Source: Lewinellaceae bacterium (lineage in GTDB: Bacteria; Bacteroidota; Bacteroidia; Chitinophagales; Saprospiraceae). From it: a stretch of 64,000 nucleotides of DNA. The stretch's first letter is position 1; each line of letters opens with the position of its first letter. Below the pieces are notes generated by a model that was not told the origin of the DNA, made no database searches, and saw nothing but the letters and a program-made list of their open reading frames with translations. Shown here piece after piece: positions 1 through 10,491 of the stretch. Where the stretch lies: assembly GCA_020636005.1 (NCBI GenBank), contig JACJYR010000002.1:930001-994000 (forward strand). The letters run 5' to 3'. The position numbers were made by a program, and so were the translations under genes.

Positions 1-2717
1 ATCGTCCAGGAGGCCGACCGTCACCGTGAAGGTACAGCTGCCCGTGCAGCCGTTCCCGTCCGTGTAGGTATAGGTCACCGTGTTCGTCGTGCCGGCAGCG
101 GCCGTGTAGCTCGTCCCCGTCACGCCCGTGCCCGTGAACACGCCGCCCGCAGGCGTGGCCCCAAGGGCCGAAAGGTCCAGCGGGAGCGCAAGCACGCACA
201 CCGACTGGTTGCCGGGGCAGTTCACCACTGGCGCAGCGTTGATGGTGATGGGCTGGGTGGCGGTGTTCGGGCAGGGCCCGTTGGTCGTGTAGGTCACCGT
301 GTAGGTGCCGGGGGTGCTGGCGCTCACGTCAACCGTACCGGAACCGGTGCTTATCACCAGGCCCGCAGGCGTGGCGGTAAAGGTGCCGCCAGGAAGGCCC
401 GTCACCGTTGGCGTCGGATCAGGACCGTTGGCGCAGAAACTCGTGGCGGGGTAGCTGAACGTGGCGTCGTCCAGAAGCCCCACTGTTATGGTAAAGGTAC
501 AGCTGCCCGTGCAGCCGTTCCCGTCCGTATAGGTATAGGTCACCGTATTCGTCGTGCCGGCAGCCGCCGTGTAGCTCGTCCCCGTCACGCCCGTGCCAGT
601 GAACACGCCGCCCGCAGGCGTGGCCCCAAGGGCCGAAAGGTCCAGCGGGAGCGCAAGCACGCACACCGACTGGTTGCCGGGGCAGTTCACCACTGGCGCA
701 GCGTTGATGGTGATGGGCTGGGTGGCGGTGTTCGGGCAGGGCCCGTTGGTCGTGTAGGTCACCGTGTAGGTGCCGGGGGTGCTGGCGCTAACGTCAACCG
801 TCCCCGAGCCGGCGCTTATCACCAGGCCCGCAGGCGTGGCCGTGAACGTGCCGCCAGGTAGGCCCGTCACCGTCGGTGTCGGATCCGGACCGTTGGCGCA
901 GAAGCTCGCCGCTGGGTAGCTGAACGACGCATCGCCCGGCGGGGCCACCGTCAACTGCACGCTGCCCATGTTCGGGCAGGGCCCGTTCGTGGTATAGGTC
1001 ACCGTGTAGGTCCCGGGGGTGCTGGCGCTAACGTCAACCGTCCCGGAGCCGGCGCTTATCACCAGGCCCGCAGGCGTGGCGGTAAAGGTGCCGCCCGCAA
1101 GGCCCGTCACCGTTGGTGTCGGGTCTGGACCGTTGGCACAGAAACTCGCTGCGGGATAACTAAAGGACGCATCGTCCAGGAGGCCGACCGTCACCGTGAA
1201 GGTACAACTGCCCGTGCAGCCGTTCCCGTCCGTATAGGTATAGGTCACCGTGTTCGTCGTGCCGGCAGCGGCCGTGTAGCTCGTCCCCGTCACGCCAGTG
1301 CCCGTGAACACACCGCCCACAGGCGTGGCCCCAAGGGCCGAAAGGTCAAGCGGGAGCGCAAGTACGCACACCGACTGGTTGCCGGGGCAGTTCACCACGG
1401 GCGCAGCGTTGATGGTGACGGGCTGGGTGGCGGTGTTCGGGCAGGGCCCGTTGGTCGTGTAGGTCACCGTGTAGGTGCCGGGGGTGCTGGCGCTAACGTC
1501 AACCGTCCCGGAGCCGGCGCTTATCACCAGGCCCGCAGGCGTGGCGGTAAAGGTACCGCCCGCAAGGCCCGTCACAGTCGGCGTCGGGTCTGGACCGTTG
1601 GCACAGAAACTCGCGGCGGGATAACTAAAGGACGCATCGTCCAGGAGGCCGACCGTCACCGTGAAGGTACAGCTGCCCGTGCAGCCGTTCCCGTCCGTAT
1701 AGGTATAGGTCACCGTGTTCGTCGTGCCGGCAGCGGCCGTGTAGTTCGTCCCCGTCACGCCAGTGCCAGTGAACACGCCGCCCGCAGGCGTGGCCCCAAG
1801 GGCCGAAAGGTCCAGCGGGAGCGCAAGCACGCACACCGACTGGTTGCCGGGGCAGTTCGCCACGGGCGCAGCGTTGATGGTGATGGGCTGGGTGGCAGTG
1901 TTCGGGCAGGGCCCGTTGGTCGTGTAGGTCACCGCGTAGGTGCCGGGGGTGCTGGCGCTCACGTCAACCGTACCGGAACCGGTGCTTATCACCAGGCCCG
2001 CAGGCGTGGCGGTAAAGGTGCCGCCAGGAAGGCCCGTCACCGTTGGCGTCGGATCAGGACCGTTGGCGCAGAAACTCGTGGCGGGGTAGCTGAACGTGGC
2101 GTCGTCCAGAAGCCCCACTGTTATGGTAAAGGTACAGCTGCCCGTGCAGCCGTTCCCGTCCGTATAGGTATAGGTCACCGTGTTCGTCGTGCCGGCAGCG
2201 GCCGTGTAGCTCGTCCCCGTCACGCCCGTGCCAGTGAACACGCCGCCCGCAGGCGTGGCCCCAAGGGCCGAAAGGTCCAGCGGGAGCGCAAGCACGCACA
2301 CCGACTGGTTGCCGGGGCAGTTCACCACTGGCGCAGCGTTGATGGTGATGGGCTGGGTGGCGGTGTTCGGGCAGGGCCCGTTGGTCGTGTAGGTCACCGT
2401 GTAGGTGCCGGGGGTGCTGGCGCTAACGTCAACCGTCCCGGAGCCGGCGCTTATCACCAGGCCCGCAGGCGTGGCCGTGAACGTGCCGCCAGGTAGGCCC
2501 GTCACCGTCGGTGTCGGATCCGGACCGTTGGCGCAGAAGCTCGCCGCTGGGTAGCTGAACGACGCATCGCCCGGCGGGGCCACCGTCAACTGCACGCTGC
2601 CCATGTTCGGGCAGGGCCCGTTGGTCGTGTAGGTCACCGTGTAGGTGCCGGGGGTGCTGGCGCTAACGTCAACCGCGTAAGCGCTGATGACCAGGCCCGC
2701 TGGCGTGGCGGTAAAGG
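1..2717 (-). CDS. Repeat-protein segment running off the window
   Basis: From about 2717 down to base 1, one minus-strand frame stays open through A and B repeats. The spacing between equivalent positions is 465 or 705 bases, all multiples of three: 46 to 511 to 1216 to 1681 to 2146. A unit of about 155 residues (A+B) therefore alternates with one of 235 residues (A+B+B'). No internal ATG is needed, because this is the middle of the giant adhesin. The C-terminus, expected to carry a T9SS sorting domain, is outside the window. The clean frame here contrasts with the broken units at 2.7-7.3 kb. Confidence 0.6.
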
Positions 2718-4187
2718 TGTGCCAGCAAGGCCCGTCACCGTCGGTGTCGGGTCTGGACCGTTGGCACAGAAACTCGCGGCGGGATAACTAAAGGACGCAT
2801 CGTCCAGGAGGCCGACCGTCACCGTGAAGGTACAGCTGCCCGTGCAGCCGTTCCCGTCCGTATAGGTATAGGTCACCGTGTTCGTCGTGCCGGCAGCCGC
2901 CGTGTAGCTCGTCCCCGTCACGCCAGTGCCTGTGAACACACCGCCCGCAGGCGTGGCCCCAAGGGCCGAAAGGTCCAGCGGCAGCGCAAGTACGCACACC
3001 GACTGGTTGCCGGGGCAGTTCGCCACGGGCGCAGCGTTGATGGTGACGGGCTGGGTGGCGGTGTTCGGGCAGGGCCCGTTGGTCGTGTAGGTCACCGTGT
3101 AGGTCCCGGGGGTGCTGGCGCTAACACGGGCGATGACCAGGCCCGCAGGCGTGGCGGTAAAGGTACCGCCCGCAAGGCCCGTCACCGTTGGCGTCGGGTC
3201 CGGACCGTTGGCGCAGAAACTCGTGGCGGGGTAGCTGAACGTGGCGTCGTCCAGAAGCCCCACTGTTATGGTAAAGGTACAGCTGCCCGTGCAGCCGTTC
3301 CCGTCCGTATAGGTATAGGTCACCGTGTTCGTCGTGCCGGCAGCCGCCGTGTAGCTCGTCCCCGTCACGCCCGTGCCAGTGAACACGCCGCCCGCAGGCG
3401 TGGCCCCAAGGGCCGAAAGGTCCAGCGGGAGCGCAGAGACGCACACCGACTGGTTGCCGGGGCAGCTTGCCGTTGGCAGTGCGCTCACCGTCACCGTGAT
3501 GCTGCACATGTTCGTGCAGCCGTTGCCGTCCGTAACCACCAATTCCAACGTGAAGGTGCCGGCCATACCGGCGTCAAGCTTGACAACCTGTTTGTCGCCG
3601 CCCCCGGTTATCGTGCCGTTGCCAGTGATAGACCAGGCATAGATAGCCGCACCGACAGGGCCGGTGAACATGTTATTTGTTGAAAACGCACAGACCGAGC
3701 TTGCCCCGGTTATGCCGCAGGTGGGCTGGGAGTTGATGGTGATGGGCTGGGTGGCGGTGTTCGGGCAGGGCCCGTTCGTGGTATAGGTCACCGTGTAGGT
3801 GCCGGGGGTGCTGGCGCTAACGTCAACCGTCCCCGAGCCGGCGCTTATCACCAGGCCCGCAGGCGTGGCGGTAAAGGTGCCGCCAGGTAGGCCCGTCACC
3901 GTCGGTGTCGGGTCTGGACCGTTGGCACAGAAACTCGCGGCGGGATAACTAAAGGACGCATCGTCCAGGAGGCCGACCGTCACCGTGAAGGTACAGCTGC
4001 CCGTGCAGCCGTTCCCGTCCGTATAGGTATAGGTCACCGTGTTCGTCGTGCCGGCAGCGGCCGTGTAGCTCGTCCCCGTCACGCCAGTGCCCGTGAACAC
4101 ACCGCCCACAGGCGTGGCCCCAAGGGCCGAAAGGTCCAGCGGGAGCGCAAGTACGCACACCGACTGGTTGCCGGGGCAGTTCACCAC
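2634..4187 (-). pseudogene. Repeat-protein segment, A/B/C repeats
   Basis: 517 codons are open from the internal ATG at 4187. The in-frame part shows A units (CPGNQSVCV...DGNGCTGSCTFTVTVGLLDDA), B units (SFSYPAASFCANGPDP...GPCPNTATQPITI) and one C domain. One B unit has lost 18 bases in frame (LVIARVSAS, near 3122). The last 25 or so codons, below about 2718, are out of frame because of a one-base loss (GGTGTGCCAGCAAGG instead of GGTGCCGCCCGCAAGG). It has no real start of its own. It is an internal part of the 9334-start protein. Confidence 0.65.
3282..3940 (-). repeat. Segmental duplicate 1 (A unit + C domain + B unit)
   Basis: About 660 bases match 5161-5819 with a fixed offset of 1,879 bases. 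The 270-base C core looks identical, and the flanks show only scattered substitutions. The two copies are in different reading frames of the broken gene because the offset is not a multiple of three. Confidence 0.8.
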
Positions 4188-5061
4188 GGGCGCAGCGTTG
4201 ATGGTGACGGGCTGGGTTGCGGTGTTCGGGCAGGGCCCGTTGGTCGTAGGTCACCGTAGGGTCCGGGGTGCTGGCGCTAACGTCAACCGTCCCCGGAAAG
4301 CGCTTATCACCAGGCCCGTAAGCGTGGCGGTAAAGGTACCGCCCGCAAGGCCCGTCACAGTCGGCGTCGGGTCCGGGCCGTTGGCGCAAAAACTTGCGGC
4401 AGGGGTAGCTAAAGGACGCATCGTCCAGCGGGGCCACCGTCACCTGCACACTGCTCATGTTCGGGCAGGGCCCGTTGGTCGTGTAGGTCACCGTGTAGGT
4501 CCCGGGGTGCTGGTGCTAACGTCAACCGTCCGGAGTAAGCGCTTATCACCAGGCCCGCTGGCGTGGCGGTAAAGGTACCGCCCGGAAGGCCCGTCACCGT
4601 CGGCGACGGGTCTGGACCGTTGGCACAAAAACTTGCCGCAGGATAACTAAAGGACGCATCGTCCAGGGCGTCCACCGAAATATCGAACGTGCAGCTGCCC
4701 GTGCAGCCGTTCCCGTCCGTATAGGTGTAGGTCACCGTGTTCGTCGTCTTAAGCAGCCGCCGTGTAGCTCGTCCCCGTCACGCCAGTGCCCGTGAACACA
4801 CGCGCCCACAGGCGTGGCCCCAAGGGCCGAAAGGTCGAGCGGGGAGCGAAAGCACGCACACCGACTGGTTGCCGGGGCAGATCGCCACGGGCGCTGCGTT
4901 GATGGTGATGGGCTGGGTGGCGGTGTTCGGGCAGGGCCCGTTCGTTGTATAGGTTACCGTATAGTTGCCCGGCACGCTGGTGCTCACATCTATCGTGCCC
5001 GGAACCCGATAGCACCAGGCCCCGCAGGGGGCCGCCGTGAACGTGCCACCGGGGAGGCCCG
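4188..5061 (-). pseudogene. Shattered section of repeat protein
   Basis: At least five small indels interrupt this section. Readable pieces are SFCANGPDPTPTVTGLPGGTFTA, TIDVSTSVPGNYTVTYTTNGPCPN, CPGNQSVCVLSLP and a short A unit (TYTDGNGCTGSCTFDISVDALDD, near 4660-4735), each in a different frame. Three of the disruptions are at or next to GCCGGC sites that read TTAAGC, GTAAGC or AAAGC here (4293, 4535, 4748). No single frame is open across it. Confidence 0.6.
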
Positions 5062-5946
5062 TCACCGTTGGTGTAGGATCCGGGCCGTTGGCGCAGAAGC
5101 TCGTGGCGGGTAGCTGAAAGACGCATCGTCCAGGGCGTCCACCGAAACATCGAACGTACAGCTGCCCGTGCAGCCGTTCCCGTCCGTATAGGTATAGGTC
5201 ACCGTGTTCGTCGTGCCGGCAGCGGCCGTGTAGCTCGTCCCCGTCACGCCAGTGCCCGTGAACACGCCGCCCACAGGCGTGGCCCCAAGGGCCGAAAGGT
5301 CCAGTGGAAGCGCAGAGACGCACACCGACTGGTTGCCGGGGCAGCTTGCCGTTGGCAGTGCGCTCACCGTCACCGTGATGCTGCACATGTTCGTGCAGCC
5401 GTTGCCGTCCGTAACCACCAATTCCAACGTGAAGGTGCCGGCCATACCGGCGTCAAGCTTGACAACCTGTTTGTCGCCGCCCCCGGTTATCGTGCCGTTG
5501 CCAGTGATAGACCAGGCATAGATAGCCGCACCGACAGGGCCGGTGAACATGTTATTTGTTGAAAACGCACAGACCGAGCTTGCCCCGGTTATGCCGCAGG
5601 TGGGCTGGGAGTTGATGGTGATGGGCTGGGTGGCGGTGTTCGGGCAGGGCCCGTTCGTGGTATAGGTCACCGTGTAGGTGCCGGGGGTGCTGGCGCTAAC
5701 GTCAACCGTCCCGGAGCCGGCGCTTATCACCAGGCCCGCTGGCGTGGCGGTAAAGGTGCCGCCCGCAAGGCCCGTCACCGTCGGTGTCGGGTCTGGACCG
5801 TTGGCACAGAAACTTGCGGCGGGGTAGCTGAAAGACGCATCGTCCAACGGGGCCACCGTCAATGGCACGCTGCTCATGTTCGGGCAGGGGCCATTCGTGG
5901 TGTAGGTGACCATATATGAACCGGGGGTGCTGGCGCTCACGTCCAC
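5062..5946 (-). pseudogene. Repeat-protein segment with PKD-like C domain
   Basis: This segment contains 80-residue B units, then a distinct Cys-containing PKD-like domain (about 5339-5609, motifs CGITGASSVCAFSTNN and WSITGNGTITGGGDK). An A unit follows (CPGNQSVCV...TYTDGNGCTGSCTF). The frame is lost near 5112, where one base is missing in GGGTAGCTGAA. The C domain occurs again, almost identical, at 3460-3730. Confidence 0.6.
5161..5819 (-). repeat. Segmental duplicate 2 (A unit + C domain + B unit)
   Basis: This is the second copy of the block at 3282-3940. It includes the unique PKD-like C domain core at about 5339-5609. Confidence 0.8.
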
Positions 5947-5964
5947 CGTCCCGGTAAGCGCTTA

Positions 5965-6411
5965 TCACCAGGCCCGCTGGCGTGGCGGTAAAGGTGCCGC
6001 CGCAAGGCCCGTCACCGTCGGCGTCGGGTCCGGACCAGTGGCACAGAAACTTGCGGCGGGGTAGGTGAACGACGCATCGTCCAATGGGGCCACCGTCAAC
6101 GGCACGCTGCTCATGTTCGGGCAGGGGCCGTTCGTGGTGTAGGTCACCGTGTAGGTGCCGGGGGTGCTGGCACTAACGTCAACCGTCCCGGCGCTTATCA
6201 TCAAGCCCGCTGGCGTCGCAGTGAACGTGCCGCCAGGAAGGCCTGTCACCGTCGGTGTCGGGTCTGGACCGTTGGCGCAAAAACTTGCGGCGGGGTAGCT
6301 GAACGACGCATCGTCCAATGGGGCCACCGTCAACGGCACGCTGCCCATGTTCGGACAGGGGCCGTTCGTAGTGTAGGTCACCAAATAGGTACCTGGTGTG
6401 CTGGCGCTCAC
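5965..6411 (-). pseudogene. Repeat-protein segment, third reading frame
   Basis: The in-frame part contains about one and a half 80-residue units (VTYTTNGPCPNMGSVPLTVAPLDD and following). One unit lacks six bases (SGT missing before VDV, near 6190), an in-frame loss. The tail after about 6000 is out of frame (LAAAPLPPRQRAW) because a C is missing in the GCCGCCCGCAAGG context. It is part of the same gene as the 9334-start protein. Confidence 0.6.
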
Positions 6412-6438
6412 GTCAACCGTGCCTGAGTTAAGCGCTTA

Positions 6439-6945
6439 TCACCAGGCCCGCTGGCGTCGCAGTGAAGGTACCGCCCGCAAGGCCCGTAACCGTCGGTGTC
6501 GGGTCTGGACCGTTGGCGCAAAACTTGCAGCGGGGTAGCTGAAAGACGCATCGTCCAACGGGGCTACCGTCAACGGTACGCTGCCCATGTTCGGGCAGGG
6601 GCCGTTCGTGGTGTAGGTGACCAAATAGGTACCTGGTGTGCTGGCACTAACGTCCACCGTACCGGAACCGGCGCTGATGACCAGGCCCGCTGGCGTGGCC
6701 GTGAACGTGCCGCCAGGAAGGCCCGTCACCGTTGGTGTAGGGTCCGGACCGTTGGCGCAAAAACTTGCGGCGGGGTAGCTGAACGACGCATCGTCCAACG
6801 GGGCTACAGTCAATGGCACGCTGCTCATGTTCGGGCAGGGGCCATTCGTGGTGTAGGTGACCGTGTAGGTGCCGGGGGTGCTGGCACTAACGTCAACCGT
6901 ACCGGAACCGGCGCTTATCACCAGGCCCGCAGGCGTGGCGGTAAA
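6439..6945 (-). pseudogene. Repeat-protein segment, second reading frame
   Basis: This stretch continues the giant repeat protein after the frame break near 6945. It carries roughly two 80-residue SFSYP...TYTTNGPCPN units in a new frame. It breaks again near 6430, where GAGCCGGCGC of the normal unit reads GAGTTAAGCGC. It has no start of its own and is only meaningful as part of the 9334-start gene. Confidence 0.6.
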
Positions 6946-9334
6946 GTGTGCCGCCAGGAAGGCCCGTAACCGTTGGCGACGGGTCTGGACCGGTGGCACA
7001 GAAACTCGCAGCGGGGTAGCTGAAGGACGCATCATCCAACGGGGCTACTGTCAAAGGCACGCTGCCCATGTTTGGGCAGGGGCCATTTGTGGTATAAGTT
7101 ACCAAATAGGGTACCTGGTGTGCAGCGCTGACATCCACCGTGCCGGAACCGGCGCTGATGACCAGGCCCGCTGGCGTGGCTGTGAACGTGCCGCCAGGAA
7201 GGCCCGTCACCGTCGGCGACGGTCCGGACCGGTGGCACAGAAACTCGCGGCAGGGGTAGCTGAAGGACGCATCGTCCAATGGGGCCACCGTCAACGGCAC
7301 GCTGCTCATGTTCGGGCAGGGGCTGTTCGTAGTGTAGGTCACTGTGTAGGTGCCGGGGGTGCTGGCGCTAACGTCCACCGTACCGGAGCCGGCGCTTATC
7401 ACCAGGCCCGCTGGCGTCGCCGTGAACGTGCCGCCAGGAAGGCCCGTCACCGTCGGTGTCGGGTCCGGACCGTTGGCGCAAAAATTTGCGGCGGGGTAGC
7501 TGAAGGACGCATCATCCAACGGGGCTACTGTCAAAGGCACACTGCTCATGTTTGGGCAGGGGCCATTTGTGGTATAAGTTACCAAATAGGTACCTGGTGT
7601 GCTATCGCTGACATCCACCGTGCCCGAGCCGGTGCTTATTACAAGGCCGACGGGCGTAGCCGAGAAACTGCCGCCAGGGAGACCTGTTACCGTCGGTGTT
7701 GGGTCTGGCCCGTTGGTGCAGAAACTTGCGGCGGGGTAGCTGAACGACGCATCGTCCAATGGGGCCACCGTCAACGGCACGCTGCCCATGTTCGGGCAGG
7801 GCCCGTTCGTGGTGTAGGTGACCAAATAGGTACCTGGTGTGCTGGCACTAACGTCCACCGTACCGGAACCGGCGCTGATGACCAGGCCCGCTGGCGTGGC
7901 CGTGAACGTGCCGCCAGGAAGGCCCGTCACCGTTGGTGTCGGGTCCGGACCGTTGGCGCAAAAACTTGCGGCGGGGTAGCTGAACGACGCATCGTCCGTT
8001 GGAACCACGGTCAACTGCACATCACTACTGCTGGGGCAGGCCCCAGCTGCTGTGTAGGTTACCGTGTAGGTGCCGGGGGCGCTGGCACTGACGTCCACTG
8101 TGCCCGACCCGGCACTTATCACAAGGCCAACGGGCGTAGCTGTGAAGGTGCCGCCGGTCATGCCTGTCACCGTGGGTGTCGGGTCAGTACCGTTGGCGCA
8201 AAAGTTTACTGCAGGATAGCTGAAGGATGAGTTGGGTACGGTACCCATTATCATTGCAGCACAACTATTGGGATTGTTTGGATTTGGACAGTCAGGAGAA
8301 GGTGTAACAGGTGTTGGGGGTGTCGTGCTGTTTGCTTCAAATATTTGGACATTGTAGCTTACGCCCTCATTATAAATAAGTGTAATTATCCCTGAGGTAG
8401 TTGGAGGAGTGGCTCCCGGATTGGTAAGACAAACAGGAGATGACAATTGGTTGGCATTATTAGCATTCGGATCATATCCGAAAAACTCTCCATTGACACC
8501 TGAAATCGGAATATTCAGGGTATAGGTTCCATCATTATTACAGGTAGCCGCCGGGGTACCTGCAAGGAGGTTACACATCACGCCAGTACTGCAACCACTA
8601 CGAGCTTTAAAATTGACGTCAAAATCAGTCTGTGCGCCTGCATCCTGATCCCAAACGGCAATATAGAAATTGGATACGTTTGTAAAATCTGGAATAGAAA
8701 TGTTGTTCCAGGTACTCGAACTTGGCGTACCACAGGAAAGCGGTACTACAGCCCCGGAACCAAATAAGCCCGAACCACCGGTCAGGCTCGTCCAATCACC
8801 GCTTAATTGCTGCCCATTTGGTGCAGCACTTGTACAGGTTGAAGGATTGGCGGAATAGTACAAGGCCCATCCAAGATTGTCGTTGCTGGCCAATTGGAGT
8901 TCAAAATCGCTGGCAAAAGCCCTGATGTCAAAATTTATCCACAGAACGGCGTCACCAGCAACGGGTGGACTCAATGAAAAGCTGTTGCCCGGACCCTGGC
9001 TTGGATCAAAACAGCCATTTGGCGAGGTCTCAATGATAAATTGGCCGGGGTCTGTTGGTTGGTAGGTGCAGCCGGCCAGGGGATGGGTATTGGGCATGGT
9101 CCCGGGATTATTTGTACAGGCCACGATTCCTTTCACGGAGGCATTCCAGCTATTGGGTTGTCCATTGCAGGTAGTGGTATTATCAGCATACCAGGAATCA
9201 CCATCAATCCATCTAAGTGCGCAGGATGAAGGGTTAGCTTGACCGAATGAAATTGCTGGAATGGTGAAGAAACATAGAATAAAAAAAGCGTTTTTAAAAG
9301 AGCGACTGGGAGTAAAATTTGAAATCATTGTCAA
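6893..9334 (-). CDS. Giant secreted repeat protein, N-terminal part
   Basis: 813 codons from the ATG at 9334. An N-terminal signal peptide ends near ISFGQ (about residue 31). A unique head of about 330 residues follows, with aromatic and Cys-rich beta-sandwich character. Then come 80-residue repeats, each beginning near SFSYPAxxFCANGPDPTPTVTG and ending near TYTTNGPCPN. The repeats resemble the Ig/PKD-like modules of Bacteroidota gliding and adhesion proteins. The protein is presumably exported by Sec and T9SS; its C-terminal sorting domain would lie beyond base 1. The frame is lost near 6945, where one unit carries two extra bases, giving an out-of-frame tail TLYRHACGPG. Two further units near 7.1 and 7.25 kb contain paired indels that compensate within the unit (out-of-frame stretches AAHQVP and CREFLCHRSG). 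The start is sure. Whether the gene is truly broken or this is sequencing error in the repeats cannot be decided here. Confidence 0.8.
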   Translation of the reverse strand: MTMISNFTPSRSFKNAFFILCFFTIPAISFGQANPSSCALRWIDGDSWYADNTTTCNGQPNSWNASVKGIVACTNNPGTMPNTHPLAGCTYQPTDPGQFIIETSPNGCFDPSQGPGNSFSLSPPVAGDAVLWINFDIRAFASDFELQLASNDNLGWALYYSANPSTCTSAAPNGQQLSGDWTSLTGGSGLFGSGAVVPLSCGTPSSSTWNNISIPDFTNVSNFYIAVWDQDAGAQTDFDVNFKARSGCSTGVMCNLLAGTPAATCNNDGTYTLNIPISGVNGEFFGYDPNANNANQLSSPVCLTNPGATPPTTSGIITLIYNEGVSYNVQIFEANSTTPPTPVTPSPDCPNPNNPNSCAAMIMGTVPNSSFSYPAVNFCANGTDPTPTVTGMTGGTFTATPVGLVISAGSGTVDVSASAPGTYTVTYTAAGACPSSSDVQLTVVPTDDASFSYPAASFCANGPDPTPTVTGLPGGTFTATPAGLVISAGSGTVDVSASTPGTYLVTYTTNGPCPNMGSVPLTVAPLDDASFSYPAASFCTNGPDPTPTVTGLPGGSFSATPVGLVISTGSGTVDVSDSTPGTYLVTYTTNGPCPNMSSVPLTVAPLDDASFSYPAANFCANGPDPTPTVTGLPGGTFTATPAGLVISAGSGTVDVSASTPGTYTVTYTTNSPCPNMSSVPLTVAPLDDASFSYPCREFLCHRSGPSPTVTGLPGGTFTATPAGLVISAGSGTVDVSAAHQVPYLVTYTTNGPCPNMGSVPLTVAPLDDASFSYPAASFCATGPDPSPTVTGLPGGTLYRHACGPGDKRRFRYG

Positions 9335-10003
9335 GATTTTAGAGGATAGTTTTGGGTGAATGATTAAATATTTTGAGGTTAAGCAAGTGTAAATAACAGC
9401 CCCATTTACTGATGGAGGGAATCAGTTGAAGCTATTGGACAACCATTTTGAATCAGGTGAAATTGAAAGAAGGGTAGGTAGTTATATCTTCCGATAATGG
9501 CCGAACCGGCCTTTGATGAGAGACAGTAATGAACCTTAGCCTTTTTCATAAAACAAAGTTGGGTTTATCAAACAAATACCTCACAGCCTGACCTGAATGG
9601 ATCAAACAGTAATTTTTTTTTTGTAAAAGCCCACTTGCAATGCAAGCGTCTTATGTATCGGTTTCTGGCTAAGAAAAACGCAAAACGACATTACAACGAC
9701 CAGGCTCATTCTCCCAAAAACTTTCTACACCGTCGGCTGTCCCCTAGAACGAAGGCATCAACCCGCAGCATTCAGATTTTTTTGGAAAATCAATTGGTCA
9801 ATAAAGCTTTAGGACAATTCAGGTTGCACCCTGTGGCATACGAACTGAAAAGAATTGCATAAGCCAAGTTTGTGAGTGAGTAAAGAGAATCGAGGCCAGA
9901 ATGCCTCATCTTGGCAGGGATTTTTACCTTAAGCTTTTTTTTATGGCAACGAACTATTTTTCAATTGCGAAGGACCAACATGGCAGAAATTGCCTTAATA
10001 AAC
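9335..10003. other. Upstream region of the repeat-protein gene, no gene seen
   Basis: This is AT-rich DNA with no convincing coding region. A 75-codon plus-strand reading frame at 9635-9862 is basic and unlike any family I know, so I do not support it. The promoter of the minus-strand giant gene should lie here, but I cannot point to a clear TTTG/TAnnTTTG pair. Confidence 0.5.
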
Positions 10004-10110
10004 GATGAAAAAATAACTTCACCATTTTGATTTTGAAAACCCCACCAATGGAGGGTTTTTTTAAAAATAATCCCGATTTTACATCGGGATTATTTTTCCT
10101 TCGATCCTAA
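10004..10110. repeat. Dispersed hairpin repeat, copy 1
   Basis: About 105 bases are shared with 13398-13507. Both copies begin GATGAAAAAAT, contain AACCCC(A/G)(C/G)CAATGGA(G/A)GGTTTTTTT, and end TTTTTCCTTCGATCCT. The core is a perfect 12-bp stem, AATAATCCCGAT (10066-10077) and ATCGGGATTATT (10083-10094), with a 5-base loop followed by T-rich DNA, so it could act as a terminator. Confidence 0.75.
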
Positions 10111-10491
10111 GTGACTCTTTATTATGAAATCAATCTTTTCAAGATCTGATGTAGTTGATATACCTTTTTCATTTAAAAATCAGGCAAATCCAAACGTAAA
10201 GATGGCGTTGCGAAGCTCAAAGAATCTGTTCCATTGTTCCAAACGTCTGTTACAAAATACCCACAACTGTTACAAAAAGGATTTTATAATGTGATCCAAA
10301 ATACCATATATTATTTTACGTCAGCATTTTACAAGTTAATTAATAAACAAATGTGTTTAAGGTAAAATTGAACTTATTCCGAAGCATACAATAAGAAGCG
10401 TTGGGATAGATGAAGAAGGATGCAATGAGTTTTATTGGAGGAATCCTTGGGCAGTTTACACCAGGATTTTGCAGGTGATTCAGAAGGTATT

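Larger units (their letters stand above)
1..8230 (-). repeat. Tandem protein-coding repeat array (80/155/235-aa units)
   Basis: There are three interleaved repeat types. B units of 240 bases (80 residues) run head to tail at about 5.7-8.2 kb with a strict 240-base period, for example equivalent bases at 7261, 7501, 7741 and 7981. A units of about 225 bases alternate with B units from 1 to 5.7 kb. A C domain of about 270 bases occurs twice. Nucleotide identity between units is very high, which points to recent amplification or gene conversion. Confidence 0.9.

Noticed and set aside
419..664. Minus-strand frames starting MRACAPAGPFGPWGHACGRR in several units
   Set aside because: They are out-of-frame readings of the A unit, recurring with the repeat period. 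The true frame reads ALPLDLSALGATPAGG.
6869..8230. Plus-strand open frame of 453 codons across the adhesin repeats
   Set aside because: It is the antisense of the 240-base B-unit array. Its Arg/Ala/Gly-rich repeats only mirror the real minus-strand repeats, with no start context or family.
9635..9862. 75-codon plus-strand frame upstream of the adhesin gene
   Set aside because: Basic, low-complexity composition, no family resemblance, AT-rich context and no promoter or partner.
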